Shown here in pieces: positions 1 through 11,600 of a stretch of 64,000 nt of DNA. Every line of letters begins with the position of its first letter. Position 1 is the first letter of the stretch. Location of the stretch: assembly GCA_964019695.1 (NCBI GenBank), contig OZ026515.1:144158152-144222151 (forward strand), given 5' to 3'. The position numbers and the translations under genes are program-made. Under the pieces are notes generated by a model. It made no database searches and was not told the origin of the DNA. It saw only the letters and a program-made list of their open reading frames with translations. Origin of the DNA: Loripinus fragilis. Its lineage: Eukaryota > Mollusca > Bivalvia > Lucinida > Lucinidae.

Positions 1-57
1 ACTAATACAAGATTTACCGTAAGCTGATTTCCAGACTACTTAACTCAAGAGGTAGCA

Positions 58-260
58 ACTTAACACTTTGCGTGATGGGTAATTTTTCATGCGGTTTTGT
101 CGTCTGCGGATTTTTTTTCCCAAAAATTCTTTCAGGAACACTATCAGAGTGTCAAAGGGTTAGGATCCAGATCAGGCCCGACATTTTGTTGGGCCTGATC
201 TGAATCCAAACAGTTTGCAAAAAAGTTATCAGCAGGCAACACTAGCAGGCAAAGAGTTAA
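58..260. mobile_element. family B palindromic MITE
   Basis: Outer sequence TTTGCGTGATGGGTAATTTT and GCAGGCAAAGAGTTAA; core palindrome GGATCCAGATCAGGCCCGAC ... GTTGGGCCTGATCTGAATCC (168-209). Confidence 0.85.
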
Positions 261-412
261 TACACCTTCAAGTTTAGCCCTAGCTGCTAGATAAGAAACA
301 TTTCTAAATCTACTCAAAAACATGTTGTGGGTGGGTACGTTGTGACCCTACCAATGAACACTACAACTGTTTACATGGAATATCGACATTTTTTGCTGAA
401 AAAAAGAGGGTT

Positions 413-526
413 ACGGTAAATGTTCTAAAATTACGAACACTAAAAAATAATTATTTTTCCCGCTGTTCGTAATTTTAGAAATTACGTTTCAGAAAAAGTG
501 CTAGTGTTCGTAATTTTAGAATGTGG
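413..526. mobile_element. family F MITE
   Basis: ACGGTAAATGTTCTAAAATT at the left and GTGTTCGTAATTTTAGAATG at the right, AT-rich between. Confidence 0.7.
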
Positions 527-973
527 TCTTTAGCATGAGCAAAAACGGTATATATACATGTAAAAATGTGGTAGGAATGTGTTGAAAACACGGCGATATG
601 ATTCTGCGCTATCTACTCATTTTTCTTTTCAACAGCAGCTAAATTCTTGCGGACTGAGTCAGTAAACTGTCCAGCGCGTGCAGTAATTACCAAGTCGAGA
701 GCCAGGCACGTGCATGTTATGTCACTCAATTTACTTACAAGTCGTAAAAGTCCACTTATTTAACCTCGGACTACCGATGAAACGCTACACTTTCGTTCTT
801 CCTTTAGAAATCGCTTGCTCTCCATCTGCGCAAATGCCATTTATAATGTAATACAGTCACTCAAGGACACTGATCTCGTCGATCAGAATTTTTTGCAAAG
901 ATATACACGAAACTTTGAAATACGTAGACAAGTTCTCAGAGTTAAAAAAATGACGAAATTCAAAAAGAACACA

Positions 974-975
<2 letters not shown>

Positions 976-1054
<79 letters not shown>
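976..1054 (+). repeat. CT microsatellite
   Basis: About 39 uninterrupted CT units. The Ser-Leu and Arg-Glu frames through it are not genes. Confidence 0.98.
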
Positions 1055-1057
<3 letters not shown>

Positions 1058-1145
1058 GGTCGATCTGTCGATGCACTTTGATTTTCCTGAAAGGATGTGC
1101 ATGTACCAGTCTCTCGCTTTCTCTCTCTATTTACATTTGCAAAAA

Positions 1146-1725
1146 CGTTTTGGATCCAGATCAGACCCGAATGGAATTCAGGAAAGAATGTTTCGTAAAT
1201 TTAAAAAATTGTGCATGCGATAGAAAGTATGCAAAGTGCCGTACAAAAGCCGATGCGCACGATAAAATGGGTTTTCAGTATATCTCAATAAGTGTATACA
1301 TTGTCCGGTCCCATGTGCGGATCCAGAGGGGGGGGGGGACAGGGGGTCCGGACCCCCCTGAAAAATCACAAAAATATAGAATTTCAAAGCAATACTGGAC
1401 CGGATCCCCAGGAATTCTCAAAACTACCAAGCCAGCATTCAACGTTGGGCCATCATAAGCACGCCAGCGAAACCCCATTTAAAGGCGTTTCGCTGGCGGG
1501 CCGATGATGGCCCGCTTTTAGTGATATTTGGATCCTCTCTCCCTTAAAAAAGAAAAAAAAAACGTTGTCAGAGTTCGGATCCAGATCAGATCCGAATGGA
1601 ATTCAGGAAAGAATGTTTTGTCAATTTAAACATTTGGGCATGGGATAGAAAGCATGCAAAGTATCAATACTGTCGAATATCCGACTTTGTCGTGCAAAAG
1701 CCGATGCGCACGAGAAGCAGCATCT
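1146..1725 (+). repeat. direct duplication next to the CT tracts
   Basis: GGATCCAGATCAGA, CGAATGGAATTCAGGAAAGA and AAAAGCCGATGCGCACGA occur at 1152-1263 and again at 1578-1713. Between them lie a G/C-run repeat (1320-1365) and the family J palindrome. Confidence 0.8.
1446..1514. repeat. family J palindrome (CGCCAGCGAAAC)
   Basis: GGGCCATCATAAGCACGCC AGCGAAAC ... GTTTCGCTGGCGGGCCGATG ATGGCCC. A second complete palindrome is at 19328-19397 and a half at 18672-18705. Confidence 0.8.
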
Positions 1726-1793
1726 CCAAGTATCATTTTCAGCACCGATACATGATATTTTTCGAGATTACAAGAGATTCGTATGCAAGCGCT

Positions 1794-1795
<2 letters not shown>

Positions 1796-1870
<75 letters not shown>
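1796..1870 (+). repeat. CT microsatellite
   Basis: About 37 CT units, 740 bp after the first tract. Confidence 0.98.
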
Positions 1871-1872
<2 letters not shown>

Positions 1873-2008
1873 CACCTGCTTTCAAATTGTGCAAATAGTT
1901 TGTATCCAGAAGATCTCCGACGTCCTGCCAAATCAAATCAGGGGCAAACAGGCATACCTGTTCAGCCAACGTCCGACTTTGCGTCCGATGCCTCGAAAGA
2001 ATATAATT

Positions 2009-2219
2009 GAGCTGCGACATGAGATTTCCAACAATCAGCAAAGCCTCAGATGAGCCTGCGCATATGCACAGTCTGATCAGAGTCTTTGCTAGTCGCTTGA
2101 ATATTCTATGGGTGTTAAGCTACAGACTGAACATCGTTTGGAGTTTGTAAACTTAAAAGGAGGCTGCACAGGCTCGTCTGAGTCTACACTCGTCAAAATG
2201 CGACATTGTGTCGCGGCTC
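2009..2219. mobile_element. family A MITE
   Basis: Terminal inverted repeat GAGC(C/T)GCGACATGAGATTTCC; body with CAGACTGTGCATATGCGCAG-like core, CATCGTTTGGAGTTTGTAAAC and AAAAGGAGGCTGCACAGGCT. AATT lies next to both ends, a possible 4-bp target duplication. Confidence 0.85.
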
Positions 2220-2729
2220 AATTTATGATATATTTGCTTCGAACCGATGCGCGGAGAAAAGGAAAAATTCAGACAAGTACCACAAATCTAGTTTTTCATG
2301 CATGCAGTGCGCCGTTTCATGCTCCAGTTCATTGAAGTTGTGTTTTTTTTTTCATGCCAACCACAGCTAGGCAATTATGTTTTGTGTGCTAAGTCCCCTT
2401 TCGTGTGCAAAAGCCACCGCGTGCTACCCGAGTCTTAAAACAACAACAGCACGTGGTCTGATAGTCGGCTTCTTTGATCTCAAACACATGTCCATGAACC
2501 ATTACCCCGTCCCTTTGTCTGCGGCTGATACTATTAGCAGTGCCGGACCCAGCCCCCCCCCCCCCCCCCCAAGAGGCTGTGACAAACCAATTTTTAGCAG
2601 ACAGTTTGGGCCCAGATCTGGCCCGACAAAATGTTTAATGTTTTGTTCTAGAAACAAAGGTGCTGATAAGACTGTGCAGTGTGCGCAGGCTGATCTTCGC
2701 ATGTAACGAAGTCAGGGTACATATATCTG

Positions 2730-4110
2730 CAAACGTGTGGTAAATAAAGCGAATTCCGAGATGTCCGGCTTTACTGATTTCAAATTCACAGTGTGTGCAG
2801 TTAAGGCGCTGGCAATTTTCCGCGGATGCGCAGGCTCGTCTGAGCCTTCGCTACTCGCATAGCTGGCTTATTTCATGAAATTAAATATGTAAATATTAAA
2901 TTCATCAAGATGCAGGATTGTGCTAACAATCAATTTATTTCTTGGTACATGTATGTGCGTCTGTGCGTACATTATACCGGTAATGCACTCGTTGGACCCT
3001 CCATGTGCAGTTTCATGAGGACAGACACGCCGCGATCGGCTCAACAGTTTGTTAAAATTTTCCATTTTGAGGAATTTGATGTTTTTGATTGATATGAATA
3101 GCCATATTTACATGTACTTAGAAAACCGCTGACAAGTATTTTAAAGTCAATGTACGTAGATGTCTAGAATTTTTATTTGGCTAGAGTCTTCATCCACTTT
3201 AAACTTTGTTAGTGAGCAGATTATGCAAACACACAATGCTCTCCTGAGCCTTCGCTGATCACATCTTTCATAAGTGCCAAGCTCATATGGGGCTCCGCGC
3301 AAGTTGATTTCATGCTCGGGTCCGAGCTGTGTTCAAGAAAAGAGCACACGGATAGAAGTGCCCTCCGTGTCGCACGCGGCTTGGACATATTGCCGAACTG
3401 GGAAATCCTTTAAAATGCTTAAAAGGGAGAGGAGGATAGGGGGTGTCAGTCGGATGAGAATCACACATATTTAAGCCTTAAGTAACGTGAATTGATGAGA
3501 TGATGACCAGGCATGTCGGTAAATATTAAATATACGGTGGCTTTATTTTCCGCATTGCATGTCTCGGTGAGAAAAAAAACCCATGCGACTTGCACGATTT
3601 TCTCGGCATTTTGCACGAAACCGAATGACCCCTTGTGTTGCAAACGTCCACGGCAATCACTATACATCAACTTATTTCATTCTCTCTCGCCCAGTGATCG
3701 TCTCATTTTCCGCAACTCTCTCTCTCTCTTCGGGGCTGGTATTTTAGAAAAAAACCGAGTACGTGTCACAGCACACTTATGCCTGTGTCAACGTGCATAA
3801 TCCACGTACAATAAGCTGAATCGCGGCCTTTGGTCAGTTTTAAATAATTATATCAGCCATTTGGGTGGATACATATACTCAGTTTCGGAATCGTTGCAGG
3901 AACTTGTCCGTGCATCAAGTTCGTCAATGCTGGTGACCTTGAATAATGTATAACGTCGCGCGCTGGCATGCGAAATAGAACGTCACGTGCCAGATCACCC
4001 ATCTAAGTAGAATGGAACATTCCAAATGTCGCTACCGCTCACGTGCTGAACGGTAGAAGTATACCAAACACAGATGGGACAAACAGATAAACGGACCTCG
4101 ATTTTCGCCG
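2730..4110. other. no gene recognised
   Basis: AT-rich non-coding sequence with a short CT run at 3718-3730. Open frames are short and featureless. Nothing else recognised. Confidence 0.6.
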
Positions 4111-4117
4111 AAAATAA

Positions 4118-4253
4118 CATGTGTTCGTAATTTTAGAAATTCACTTTTCCGAAAAAGGGCAGTGTTCGATTTTTTAGGATGTTTTGAAAATTATTTTCGA
4201 CGATAATTTTAGGTGTTCGTAATTTTAGAGTGTTCGAAATTTTAGAACATTTA
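4118..4253. mobile_element. family F MITE, rearranged
   Basis: Several GTGTTCGTAATTTTAGA units, ending GAAATTTTAGAACATTTA. It abuts the family D element at 4254. Confidence 0.65.
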
Positions 4254-4418
4254 CAGGGCTCGAAAAATCCACTCGTCCGCTCGTATTTACGAGTGCCTCA
4301 GGCTGCAGGGCAAGTGGTATTTTAAATGATTTCCAATGTAAATTAATATTTTATCCATATATGTCAATAATTTTTGTGATGCAGGGCAAGTGCCTATTTT
4401 GAGATATTTCAAGGCCTG
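4254..4418. mobile_element. family D short element (hAT-like ends)
   Basis: Ends CAGGGCTCGAAAA and TTTCAAGGCCTG. Inside: ACTCGTCCGCTCGTATTTAC and two copies of GCAGGGCAAGTG. CATTTA lies outside both ends. Confidence 0.78.
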
Positions 4419-4902
4419 CATTTACCGTATGCCTTTAATTGGCAGTCTAGATGCAGACAAGGAGAATTCTGAAGAAATGAACATTTTAATCTTGACCTAC
4501 CCAGCCTACTCAGGTACAGCAGTTGTCAGTTACTGGCAAAGGATGGATACACTTATAAGTTATCACTGGTAAACCGATGCGAGCGCTGAGAGCGTTGTAC
4601 GGATGCCAGGCTTTACGCAATAAGAATAAAGATAGGTACCAGAACAACAAGCACCCGCGAATGCTCGCATTGTTGAACTCGCCTCGGGTAGTCATGTGAG
4701 GTGTGTTTTGTATAATTGATGAAAATTCATATTCCCTGAGAGTTTAACGACCAAGATCAATGTGAATCTCTTCAACAGGAAGATGTTTTAACCTATGGTA
4801 TGATTGGTATCAGATATTAATATGATGGGTGGGTCTTAAATAATATCGAGTTGTTTCATGGACAATTTCCTTTTTGGATAGAAGCCTCTCTCAAGTAACT
4901 CA

Positions 4903-5060
4903 ACGGATAGTTGCAATCGAAAACGCTCTTAACAATCGACGAACGCAAATCAAAAATCGCTAGAAACAGGGCGACAAATGGCAATCGAAAACTCTGTTTC
5001 TAACAATTTTTATCTACATTTGTCGATAGTATTAACATTTTCGATTGCCGCCTATCCGGT
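4903..5060. mobile_element. family M MITE, left end worn
   Basis: ACGGATAGTTGCAATCGAAA at the left, TTTTCGATTGCCGCCTATCC GGTG at the right; inner GGCGACAAATGGCAATCGAA matches the copy at 38839. Confidence 0.82.
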
Positions 5061-5170
5061 GTGAGTAATATCACTGCTCATGAGGTGGGTCAGTTGTGCT
5101 AGGCCATGCTCAAGCAGAACAGAAAGAAATTTCGATTTCAGCATGACAGCTCATCCTCTATCATTTATAT

Positions 5171-5407
5171 GAGCCGCGGCATGTGATTTCCAACAATGTG
5201 GCATTTTGACAAGTGTAGACTCAGACCAGCCTGTACAGCCTCCTTTTAAGCTTAGAAACTCCAAATGATGTTCAGTCAATAGCTTAACAGTCATAGAACA
5301 GTCAAGCGACTAGCAAAGGCTCTGATCAGACTGTGCGTATGCGCAGGCTGGTCTGAGCCTGTGCTAGCCGCACATACCACATTGTTGGAAATCTCATACT
5401 GCGGCTC
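5171..5407. mobile_element. family A MITE, complete
   Basis: Both terminal repeats are intact (GAGCCGCGGCATGTGATTTC and its counterpart at 5380-5407). ATAT flanks both ends (5167-5170, 5408-5411). Best copy for defining the family: 237 bp. Confidence 0.9.
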
Positions 5408-5449
5408 ATATATAATAAGATATATGGTCCATAATTGATATGCGTATTA

Positions 5450-5636
5450 ACTCTTTGCTTGCATGTATTGTCTCTTTATAAACTTTGCAAACAGAGTGGA
5501 CCCAGATCAGGATCAACAAAATCTGGATCGAGACTCTGATGGTATTTGTTAAAGAATATTTTGAGAATGTCAGATTTGAAGAAATAAAATTGAACAGCAG
5601 CATGGAATATTACCTAGCATGCAAAGTGTTAAGTGA
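5450..5636. mobile_element. family B MITE, diverged
   Basis: TTAACTCTTTGCTTGCATGT to CTAGCATGCAAAGTGTTAA with GTGGACCCAGATCAGGATCA in the core; the second palindrome half is decayed. Confidence 0.75.
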
Positions 5637-5661
5637 AAGTGGAGCTTAATCTTAATTACAT

Positions 5662-5845
5662 AGGGCCAGTTAAGCAAATTTAGCATAAAATTGTGAATAT
5701 TTTCTTACCCATGGTAAAAACATATGTTTGGGGTGCTCATAAGAACAATCTCATTGAGACAGTTCTTTTGAGTACACACAACATATGTTTTGGATGAGAA
5801 ATAAAGAAAATAATCTTCCAATAGGCACTCTTATCTGGAGGCCTG
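5662..5845. mobile_element. family C palindromic MITE
   Basis: GGGCCAGTTAAGC start, TTTTCTTACCCATGG, ACATATGTTTGGGGTGCTC, centre with TCTCATTGAGACAG, then CACAACATATGTTTTGGATG and TTATCTGGAGGCCTG. Confidence 0.85.
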
Positions 5846-6066
5846 ATTATGATTCATAACTTATACAATTTGCATAATATTGTAGGACCTGTAAAGTAAT
5901 ATTTTACTCTAGCAAACAGTGTAGACCTCGATGAGATCTGTGTACTCAAACATGCATCAGGGACTGGGGATGCGCCATAAGAACACAACCTGGTCAGTTT
6001 AGCAATGAAGTGCTGGATCTGCAATATCAAGGTCAAGCACAGACCCTGATGAGATACATGAGAACT

Positions 6067-6105
6067 CCCCCCCCCCCCCCCCCCCCCCCCCACACACACA
6101 CTGAC
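6067..6105 (+). repeat. C tract and AC repeat
   Basis: About 25 C followed by ACACACAC. Confidence 0.97.
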
Positions 6106-6129
6106 ACACCAATACACTTAAAGATCTGG

Positions 6130-7290
6130 CTTCCAGTTGTTCAGACCATTTAGGTCCTCGACATATTATGTGTATTATCTTTATACAGGAAGTCCTCAAT
6201 TTCCTAGATTGCTTAAAAGTGCATTGGGATTTTCCAGCAAGTCCATAATACTGTATTTTAAAGTTGGAGATACTATACTGATGGGCAAAAGAAACACTAC
6301 AATAGAATTTTGTCAGGCAAGACATGTGGTTCACATACAAGATCTGCACAAGCTTACCATGACCAGAACCTTGAGTAAAACATCAGGGTTATTTGGATTT
6401 ATCGATTTTTGTTTATCAGGCATGTTGGCTAATATACATGAATATAACTAATGTTTTTTCCCTTCTGAGTAATTTATCGAAATTTTTGCATGCAGCAGAA
6501 AATTTTGCATGTAGCGTCTCTTTTGTCAATAAAAAAATTATAACTCCAGATAAGGCTGCGTATTGCGTATTTACGCAATTTCGTGGACCTGAAAACGCAA
6601 TTAAATTTATTTCTGTGCGTACAAAAACGCAATAAAAATCCTTGATACTCAATTCCGAACTTTTTCGTAGCGTATGACGCTATAGTATTCAGTTTGCGAT
6701 TGTCGTTTTTCACATCACAAGCTGTTGCTGGGTACAAATTTATACACGGCGCAATGCCGAATCTTGTAGATTAAATTGTAAACTAGTCCAGGAACATTTT
6801 GTCGCTGTTTAGCTATACCCAATATTTACACGATTACGACATTTGTCTCCCTTTACAATAACAATGGCGTTACGTGGGCGAAAAAGCCTTAGAGCAATTG
6901 AATAATATCATATCGTAACTATCTCTAATACCGCGTTGGTGGTTGGAAGAATCAAAGATGAATTGATAGATATGTTGGAGTTTCGAAATAAGTTGGAAAT
7001 AGCGATCGTAGAGATACTAATATTGCAAGTGTGCTTTCTGAAAGTGAAACCGAAAGTAAACAAAAAAGTCAGGAGAAACAAGGCCCGGTTTCATTGCTTA
7101 TTTCCTTTCAGATAGATACCCAATACAAAAACTTAAAATACCCAATTTAAAATTTGAAATACCCAATTAAGCCAAAAAGAGGTGGGTAAATACCCAATTG
7201 CCTCCAATCCTTATCTGGAGCTATGTGGTGGCATAGAGATACAAGGTCCAAGCCTGTTAACTGTACTTGCCCGTGTCAGACATCTTTTGA
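6130..7290. other. no gene recognised
   Basis: Non-coding, AT-rich; frames of 80-116 codons on both strands overlap each other and have no recognisable domain. Confidence 0.6.
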
Positions 7291-7310
7291 CTCTGACAAG
7301 ATGCTGAATA

Positions 7311-7515
7311 GGGAGCGCCGAGGCTCAGTGGTAGAGTGCTTGACTCAAGACCGTCGTTGAAGAGGCCACGGGTTCCAGCCTCACCGGCGTCACTGCGTTG
7401 TGTCCTTGAGCAAGACACATTAATTCTAGCTAAGTACTGGTTCAACCCAGGAAGACCCGTCCCGACATAACTGAAAAATTGTTGATGGGATGTAAAAAAT
7501 CAAATCAAATAAACC
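7311..7515 (+). mobile_element. tRNA-derived SINE (family 1) with 16-bp target duplication
   Basis: The head resembles a tRNA with A-box-like GGCTCAGTGGTAGAGTGCTTG-type sequence and a B-box-like stretch before CTCACCGGCGTCACTGCGTTG. The body contains CTTGAGCAAGACACATTAAT and the tail is AATCAAATCAAAT. An exact 16-bp duplication, GACAAGATGCTGAATA, flanks it (7295-7310, 7516-7531). Confidence 0.93.
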
Positions 7516-7651
7516 GACAAGATGCTGAATATCTTAAGTATCAATGATAGTTAAACCTAACTAACCTGTATCTTGCATGTATGCCAGGTATTTTCAGCGA
7601 CAGATGAGTGATATAGGACCTTGTGGTTCTCGTCTCATTACTAGTACAGCC

Positions 7652-7868
7652 TGGAGCACAGTGGCTCAGTGGTAGATTGCTTGGCTGGAGACCGAGGCGG
7701 GGTGGGTTAGAGCCTCACCGGCGTCACCACGTTGTGGTCCTTGAGCAAGACACATTTATCCTAGCTTAGTACTGGTTCAACCCAGGATTGAGACCCGTCC
7801 CTGTATAACTGAAAGATTGTTGATAGCACATAAAGAATCAAATCAAACAAACAAACAAACAAAATCAA
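7652..7868 (+). mobile_element. tRNA-derived SINE (family 1)
   Basis: Same family as the copy 140 bp upstream. Flanks ACTAGTACAGCC (7640-7651) and ACTAATACAGCC (7869-7880) form a 12-bp target duplication with one mismatch. The tail is an AAAC-rich repeat. Confidence 0.92.
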
Positions 7869-7914
7869 ACTAATACAGCCATGAAAGGAATCTTTTGACA
7901 GCCTTCAAAGTCTA

Positions 7915-8135
7915 GACAGTATTATGCATCCGAGTTGAAAGAGTTCAATCTTCATACAAGATTGTGTCCAGCAGGGACAAAAACTACAGGACAGTAGGTT
8001 TATCTGATTAGTGACCTTGGCATGGTTAACTCTTTTCCCACCAGGCCAGTGTCCTCTGCACAGCAAATTGTTGGGACCTAGATAAGAAAACGTCTGGCCT
8101 GATCTGAACCCAAATAGTTTTGACACTGGTATTCC
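7915..8135. mobile_element. family B MITE, diverged
   Basis: GTTAACTCTTTTCCCACCAG and AAACGTCTGGCCTGATCTGA with CCCAAATAGTTTTGACACTG mark the right half. The left half is poorly preserved. Confidence 0.55.
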
Positions 8136-8149
8136 TCAGATAATTTTTA

Positions 8150-8840
8150 TGCCCCCAAAGGGACTTTGAGAGGCAAATAGTATTAGTAATCGCACTGTCC
8201 TCAGTCCATCACTTTGCATCGTGTCTGGTGCATATCTCCTATATTATTTTAGGTAGGAATCCCAAATTTGGTGTGTGGACTGTGGATGCATCTTGGGATG
8301 GCGGAGTGTCGTTTACAATTTTTGGTTCACTGTGACCTTAACTTGATCTGACCTTGTTTCTAGAATAATCGTGTCCGGAGCATAATCTCCTATATTATTT
8401 GACGTAGGAATCCCAAATTTAGTGTGTGGATGCATCTTAGGATGGCGGAGAGTCACATACCATTTTGGGTCACTGTGACCTTGACCTCTGACCTCATTTT
8501 TAGAATATTGTGTCCAGAGCATATCCTATATTATTTGAGGTAGGGATCCCAAATTTGGTGTGTGGATGCATCTTGGAATGTCAGAGTGTCACAATCATTT
8601 TGGGTCACTATGACCTTGACCTAACCATATTTCTAGAATAATTGTGTCCAGAGCATATCCTATATTATTTGAGGTAGGAATCCCAAATTTGTTGTGTGGA
8701 CGCATCTTGAGATATAGCATTTTTGGGTCACCATGACCTATGACCTCTTTTCTAGATGAATCATGTCCGATGCATATCACCTATATCACAAATAACTTTC
8801 CAGAAATGTATCTTATGCTAGACCCATTCCTTTGGGAGCA
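8150..8840. mobile_element. DNA element with a tandem 120-150-bp core
   Basis: Ends TGCCCCCAAAGGGA and TCCTTTGGGAGCA are inverted. Inside, CCTATATTATTTGAGGTAGG recurs at about 8235, 8385, 8524 and 8660, and GTCACTGTGACCTTGACCT in between: four to five modules. Small frames here are by-products. Confidence 0.75.
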
Positions 8841-9660
8841 TTTGTCACATTACTGTGACATATCTTGTTTCATTAAAAAAAAAAGAAATCAACAGATGAC
8901 AAAAAACATGCACAATTTCCCAGCATGCAAAGTACCTCTACATGTAGGTATATACTTGAATGTAAAATTGCTCATTAATTTTGGCTTAATGCGACTGAAT
9001 TTTGGAAGCTTGCATTGATCCTGAAAGAGCCGATGTACAACAAAATGTCTTGTGCACAGCATGAAAACACAGATAAGCATTGGCGGCAGCACCCAAAGTT
9101 CAATATCTATACTGGTCTTCTAGAGCTTATGGGCTGAATAACCTGTTACATACTTAGGGATAACTGTATTCAAAATTTTAATTTCAGGAGGTACAGTATA
9201 TCATCGTATCATACATCTCGAAATGAAAATTTTGAATATGTGCAGTCTGGCCTCAAATTGGAGCGTTGGAAGTTGCATAAAGCCGCATGTCATCCAAACT
9301 ATTTGCGACAATATATCACGTTATCCAATCAATTTAATAATGGAAAATCAAGTGCATTAGGATGAATATTTTTATTAATTGTATTAATTTTGTAGTCTAC
9401 ATTTCCAAATATTTAGCAGCATTCCAATTGTAAGCATGTATTTTCAATCAGAGTGGAAAACAGTGTGGATCCTGATCCGATGGCTTCATGATCCGAGTGA
9501 CATATAACAGCAGGACATTTTGGGTTAATAGCTGCAGGCACTCAATGGACTTTTTGCAATCAGTCTGATTTGAGTCTTAGCTGAAAAAAATTGATCATTT
9601 TGTTTGCTCATAGATGATTTAAAGCAGCTTGTGACATTGCATCAACAGGGCACACATATG

Positions 9661-9868
9661 GGCCTCGTCGCGAGAAAACCTGTCTTCGGGGGTTGGCGAA
9701 CAACACAGGCGCAGACCAGCCTGCGCATCCGCGCATTCTAATCAGCGCCTTTGTTATTCCCTTTTTGGAAAGTAGCATATATTAACTTGCTACAGGTGAA
9801 ACTGAGGAGACTGGTTTGAAAATCGCTTTGTCGGAAACCCCGAAGACAGGTTTTGTCGCGTCGAGGCC
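9661..9868. mobile_element. family I MITE
   Basis: Ends GGCCTCGTCGCGAGAAAACC and, inverted, GGCCTCGACGCGACAAAACC, followed inwards by TGTCTTCGGGG. The body has CGCAGACCAGCCTGCGCATC. Confidence 0.87.
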
Positions 9869-10297
9869 AATGTACATGGAATGGTTAGAATTACAGAACA
9901 GAATAGAACAGTTCTGTTCTGTTAGAATTACACCACATAAGGGCACTGTGTAATTTATTGAGTGGAATCATGTTGTGGAGTATTGGATAGCAGTGCAGTT
10001 AAGTCATGGAGTGGCAGATTTTACAAAAGTGGCATGTACCTTCTGTGATCTTACTAGATTGGTCTAGTTTTTGTAGTGAAAGTTTTCAAGGTACATATTC
10101 AATTTGTACCAAAACTTCATGGGCTGGGGCACCTGTTTTGAGCCAGGCTTTAGGATTTCTATGGTATATTAAGTTGCTTATATTGTCATTTATTTGGTTG
10201 TTTGTGAGAAACAAATAAAAAATGAGGTCAAAGTAATTGAAATGTCATGTAAGGTGAAATGTCTACCTGATATTGGGGCATTTGGAGTTAATCACCT

Positions 10298-10509
10298 TAA
10301 TTCTTTGCATGCTGGGTAATTTTTCAACAGTTTTTGTCGGCTGCTGATTTTTTTCTCAAAATAAATGTTTTCAAAAAATTAATGCAGAAATATCATCTGA
10401 GTGGCAAACAGTTTGTCTCTAGATCAGGCCTAACATTTTATCGGGCCTGATCTGGGTCCAAACTGTTTTCAAAGGTTATCAGCAGACGACACCGGCAGGT
10501 AAGAGTTAA
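10298..10509. mobile_element. family B palindromic MITE
   Basis: TTAATTCTTTGCATGCTGGG to GGCAGGTAAGAGTTAA, with the AGATCAGGCCTAACATTTTA / TCGGGCCTGATCTGGGTCC core. Confidence 0.87.
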
Positions 10510-10544
10510 TAAAACAGGCAGAATGAAATGGGACATTAGGAAAT

Positions 10545-10793
10545 GAGCTGTGCCATGACGCGTGATTTCCAACAATGTGGTATTTTGACATGTGTAGGTT
10601 CAGACGAGCCTGTGCGGCCTCCTTTTATGCTTAGAAACCTCAAATGATGTTCGGTCAGTAGTTCAACATTCATAGAATATTTAAGCGACCAGCAAAGGCT
10701 CTTATCAGTCTGCACATAATCAGGCTGGTCTGAGCCTTTGCTGGTCGCACATACCAAATTGTTGGAAATTCATGCCACATCTCAAAATTAATG
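10545..10793. mobile_element. family A MITE
   Basis: Same structure as the copy at 5171; the ends are diverged (GAGCTGTGCCATGACGCGTG). The middle reads CTGCACATAATCAGGCTGGT. Confidence 0.85.
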
Positions 10794-11013
10794 ATCAGGA
10801 TACTGGAAACTTTTAGAAATCTCAGGCGCCAAGAATGGAACAGACAAGTTAGAGATGTAATCAACACTTGCCCTGCATCACAAAATTTATGAATTGATAC
10901 TGAAAGGTTAAAAAAGATATCACATTGGATATATATTTTTTTAGCTTGCCTTGTTTTCAGAGGCCCTTGTACAACAATCACCTTCAATATTCTTGTTTAA
11001 ATTCATGCAATAC

Positions 11014-11175
11014 CAGGGCTCGAAAATAGCACTCGTCCGCTCGTATTTACGAGTGCCTCAGGCTGCAGGGCAAGTGAAAATTTGGTTATTTCTTGTGTAA
11101 ATTAATTTTTCCCATATATGCCAATTTATTTTGTGATGCAGGACAAGTGCCTATTTAAAGATATTTCGAGGCCTG
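11014..11175. mobile_element. family D short element (hAT-like ends)
   Basis: CAGGGCTCGAAAATAGCACTC to TTTCGAGGCCTG, flanked by AATAC on both sides. The body matches the copy at 4254. Confidence 0.8.
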
Positions 11176-11357
11176 AATACATGAATCTATACTTATGTAA
11201 TTTACAGGGACTTTTTATGCTACAAGGCCCGTAAAAGGGCCTTGTACATTCTCCATAATAGTCTTATGTCACTGTTTGGATGACTAATCGTACTATATAA
11301 AAAAGATACACAGTTCAAGGGAGAAACCCTTTCGCTGATCAATAGGCATCATCATTA

Positions 11358-11600
11358 GATCCCAGCCCGGTCCCATACTTTCATGGAGATAGATCATGAA
11401 ATAATTTCTATGGTCATTCTCCTCCCTTCCACTGAATCATTCAAGAAGGGTTGTTGTCAGTTACAAGTGAAAGTATGTGCACGAAATACTGGTTAACTGC
11501 TTTTTCAAGCTTGCCCAGGAAAAAGTGTGGTTAGGTGAACTGACCTCCCCACCATGACCAAAGCTGTTGACTTGGGACATAAAGCAATAATACAAAAGAT
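11358..11600 (+). mobile_element. SINE (family 2), 5'-truncated
   Basis: CCCGGTCCCATACTTTCATG, GAAAAAGTGTGGTTAGGTGA and CAAAGCTGTTGACTTGGGAC match the two longer family 2 copies. The tRNA-like head is missing. Confidence 0.85.

Noticed and set aside
857..1102. Frames made of Ser-Leu or Arg-Glu repeats
   Set aside because: They are translations of the CT microsatellite; the same applies at 1739-2041.
2377..2706. 109-codon frame
   Set aside because: It includes family B-like repeat pieces and a proline run from a C tract; no domain.
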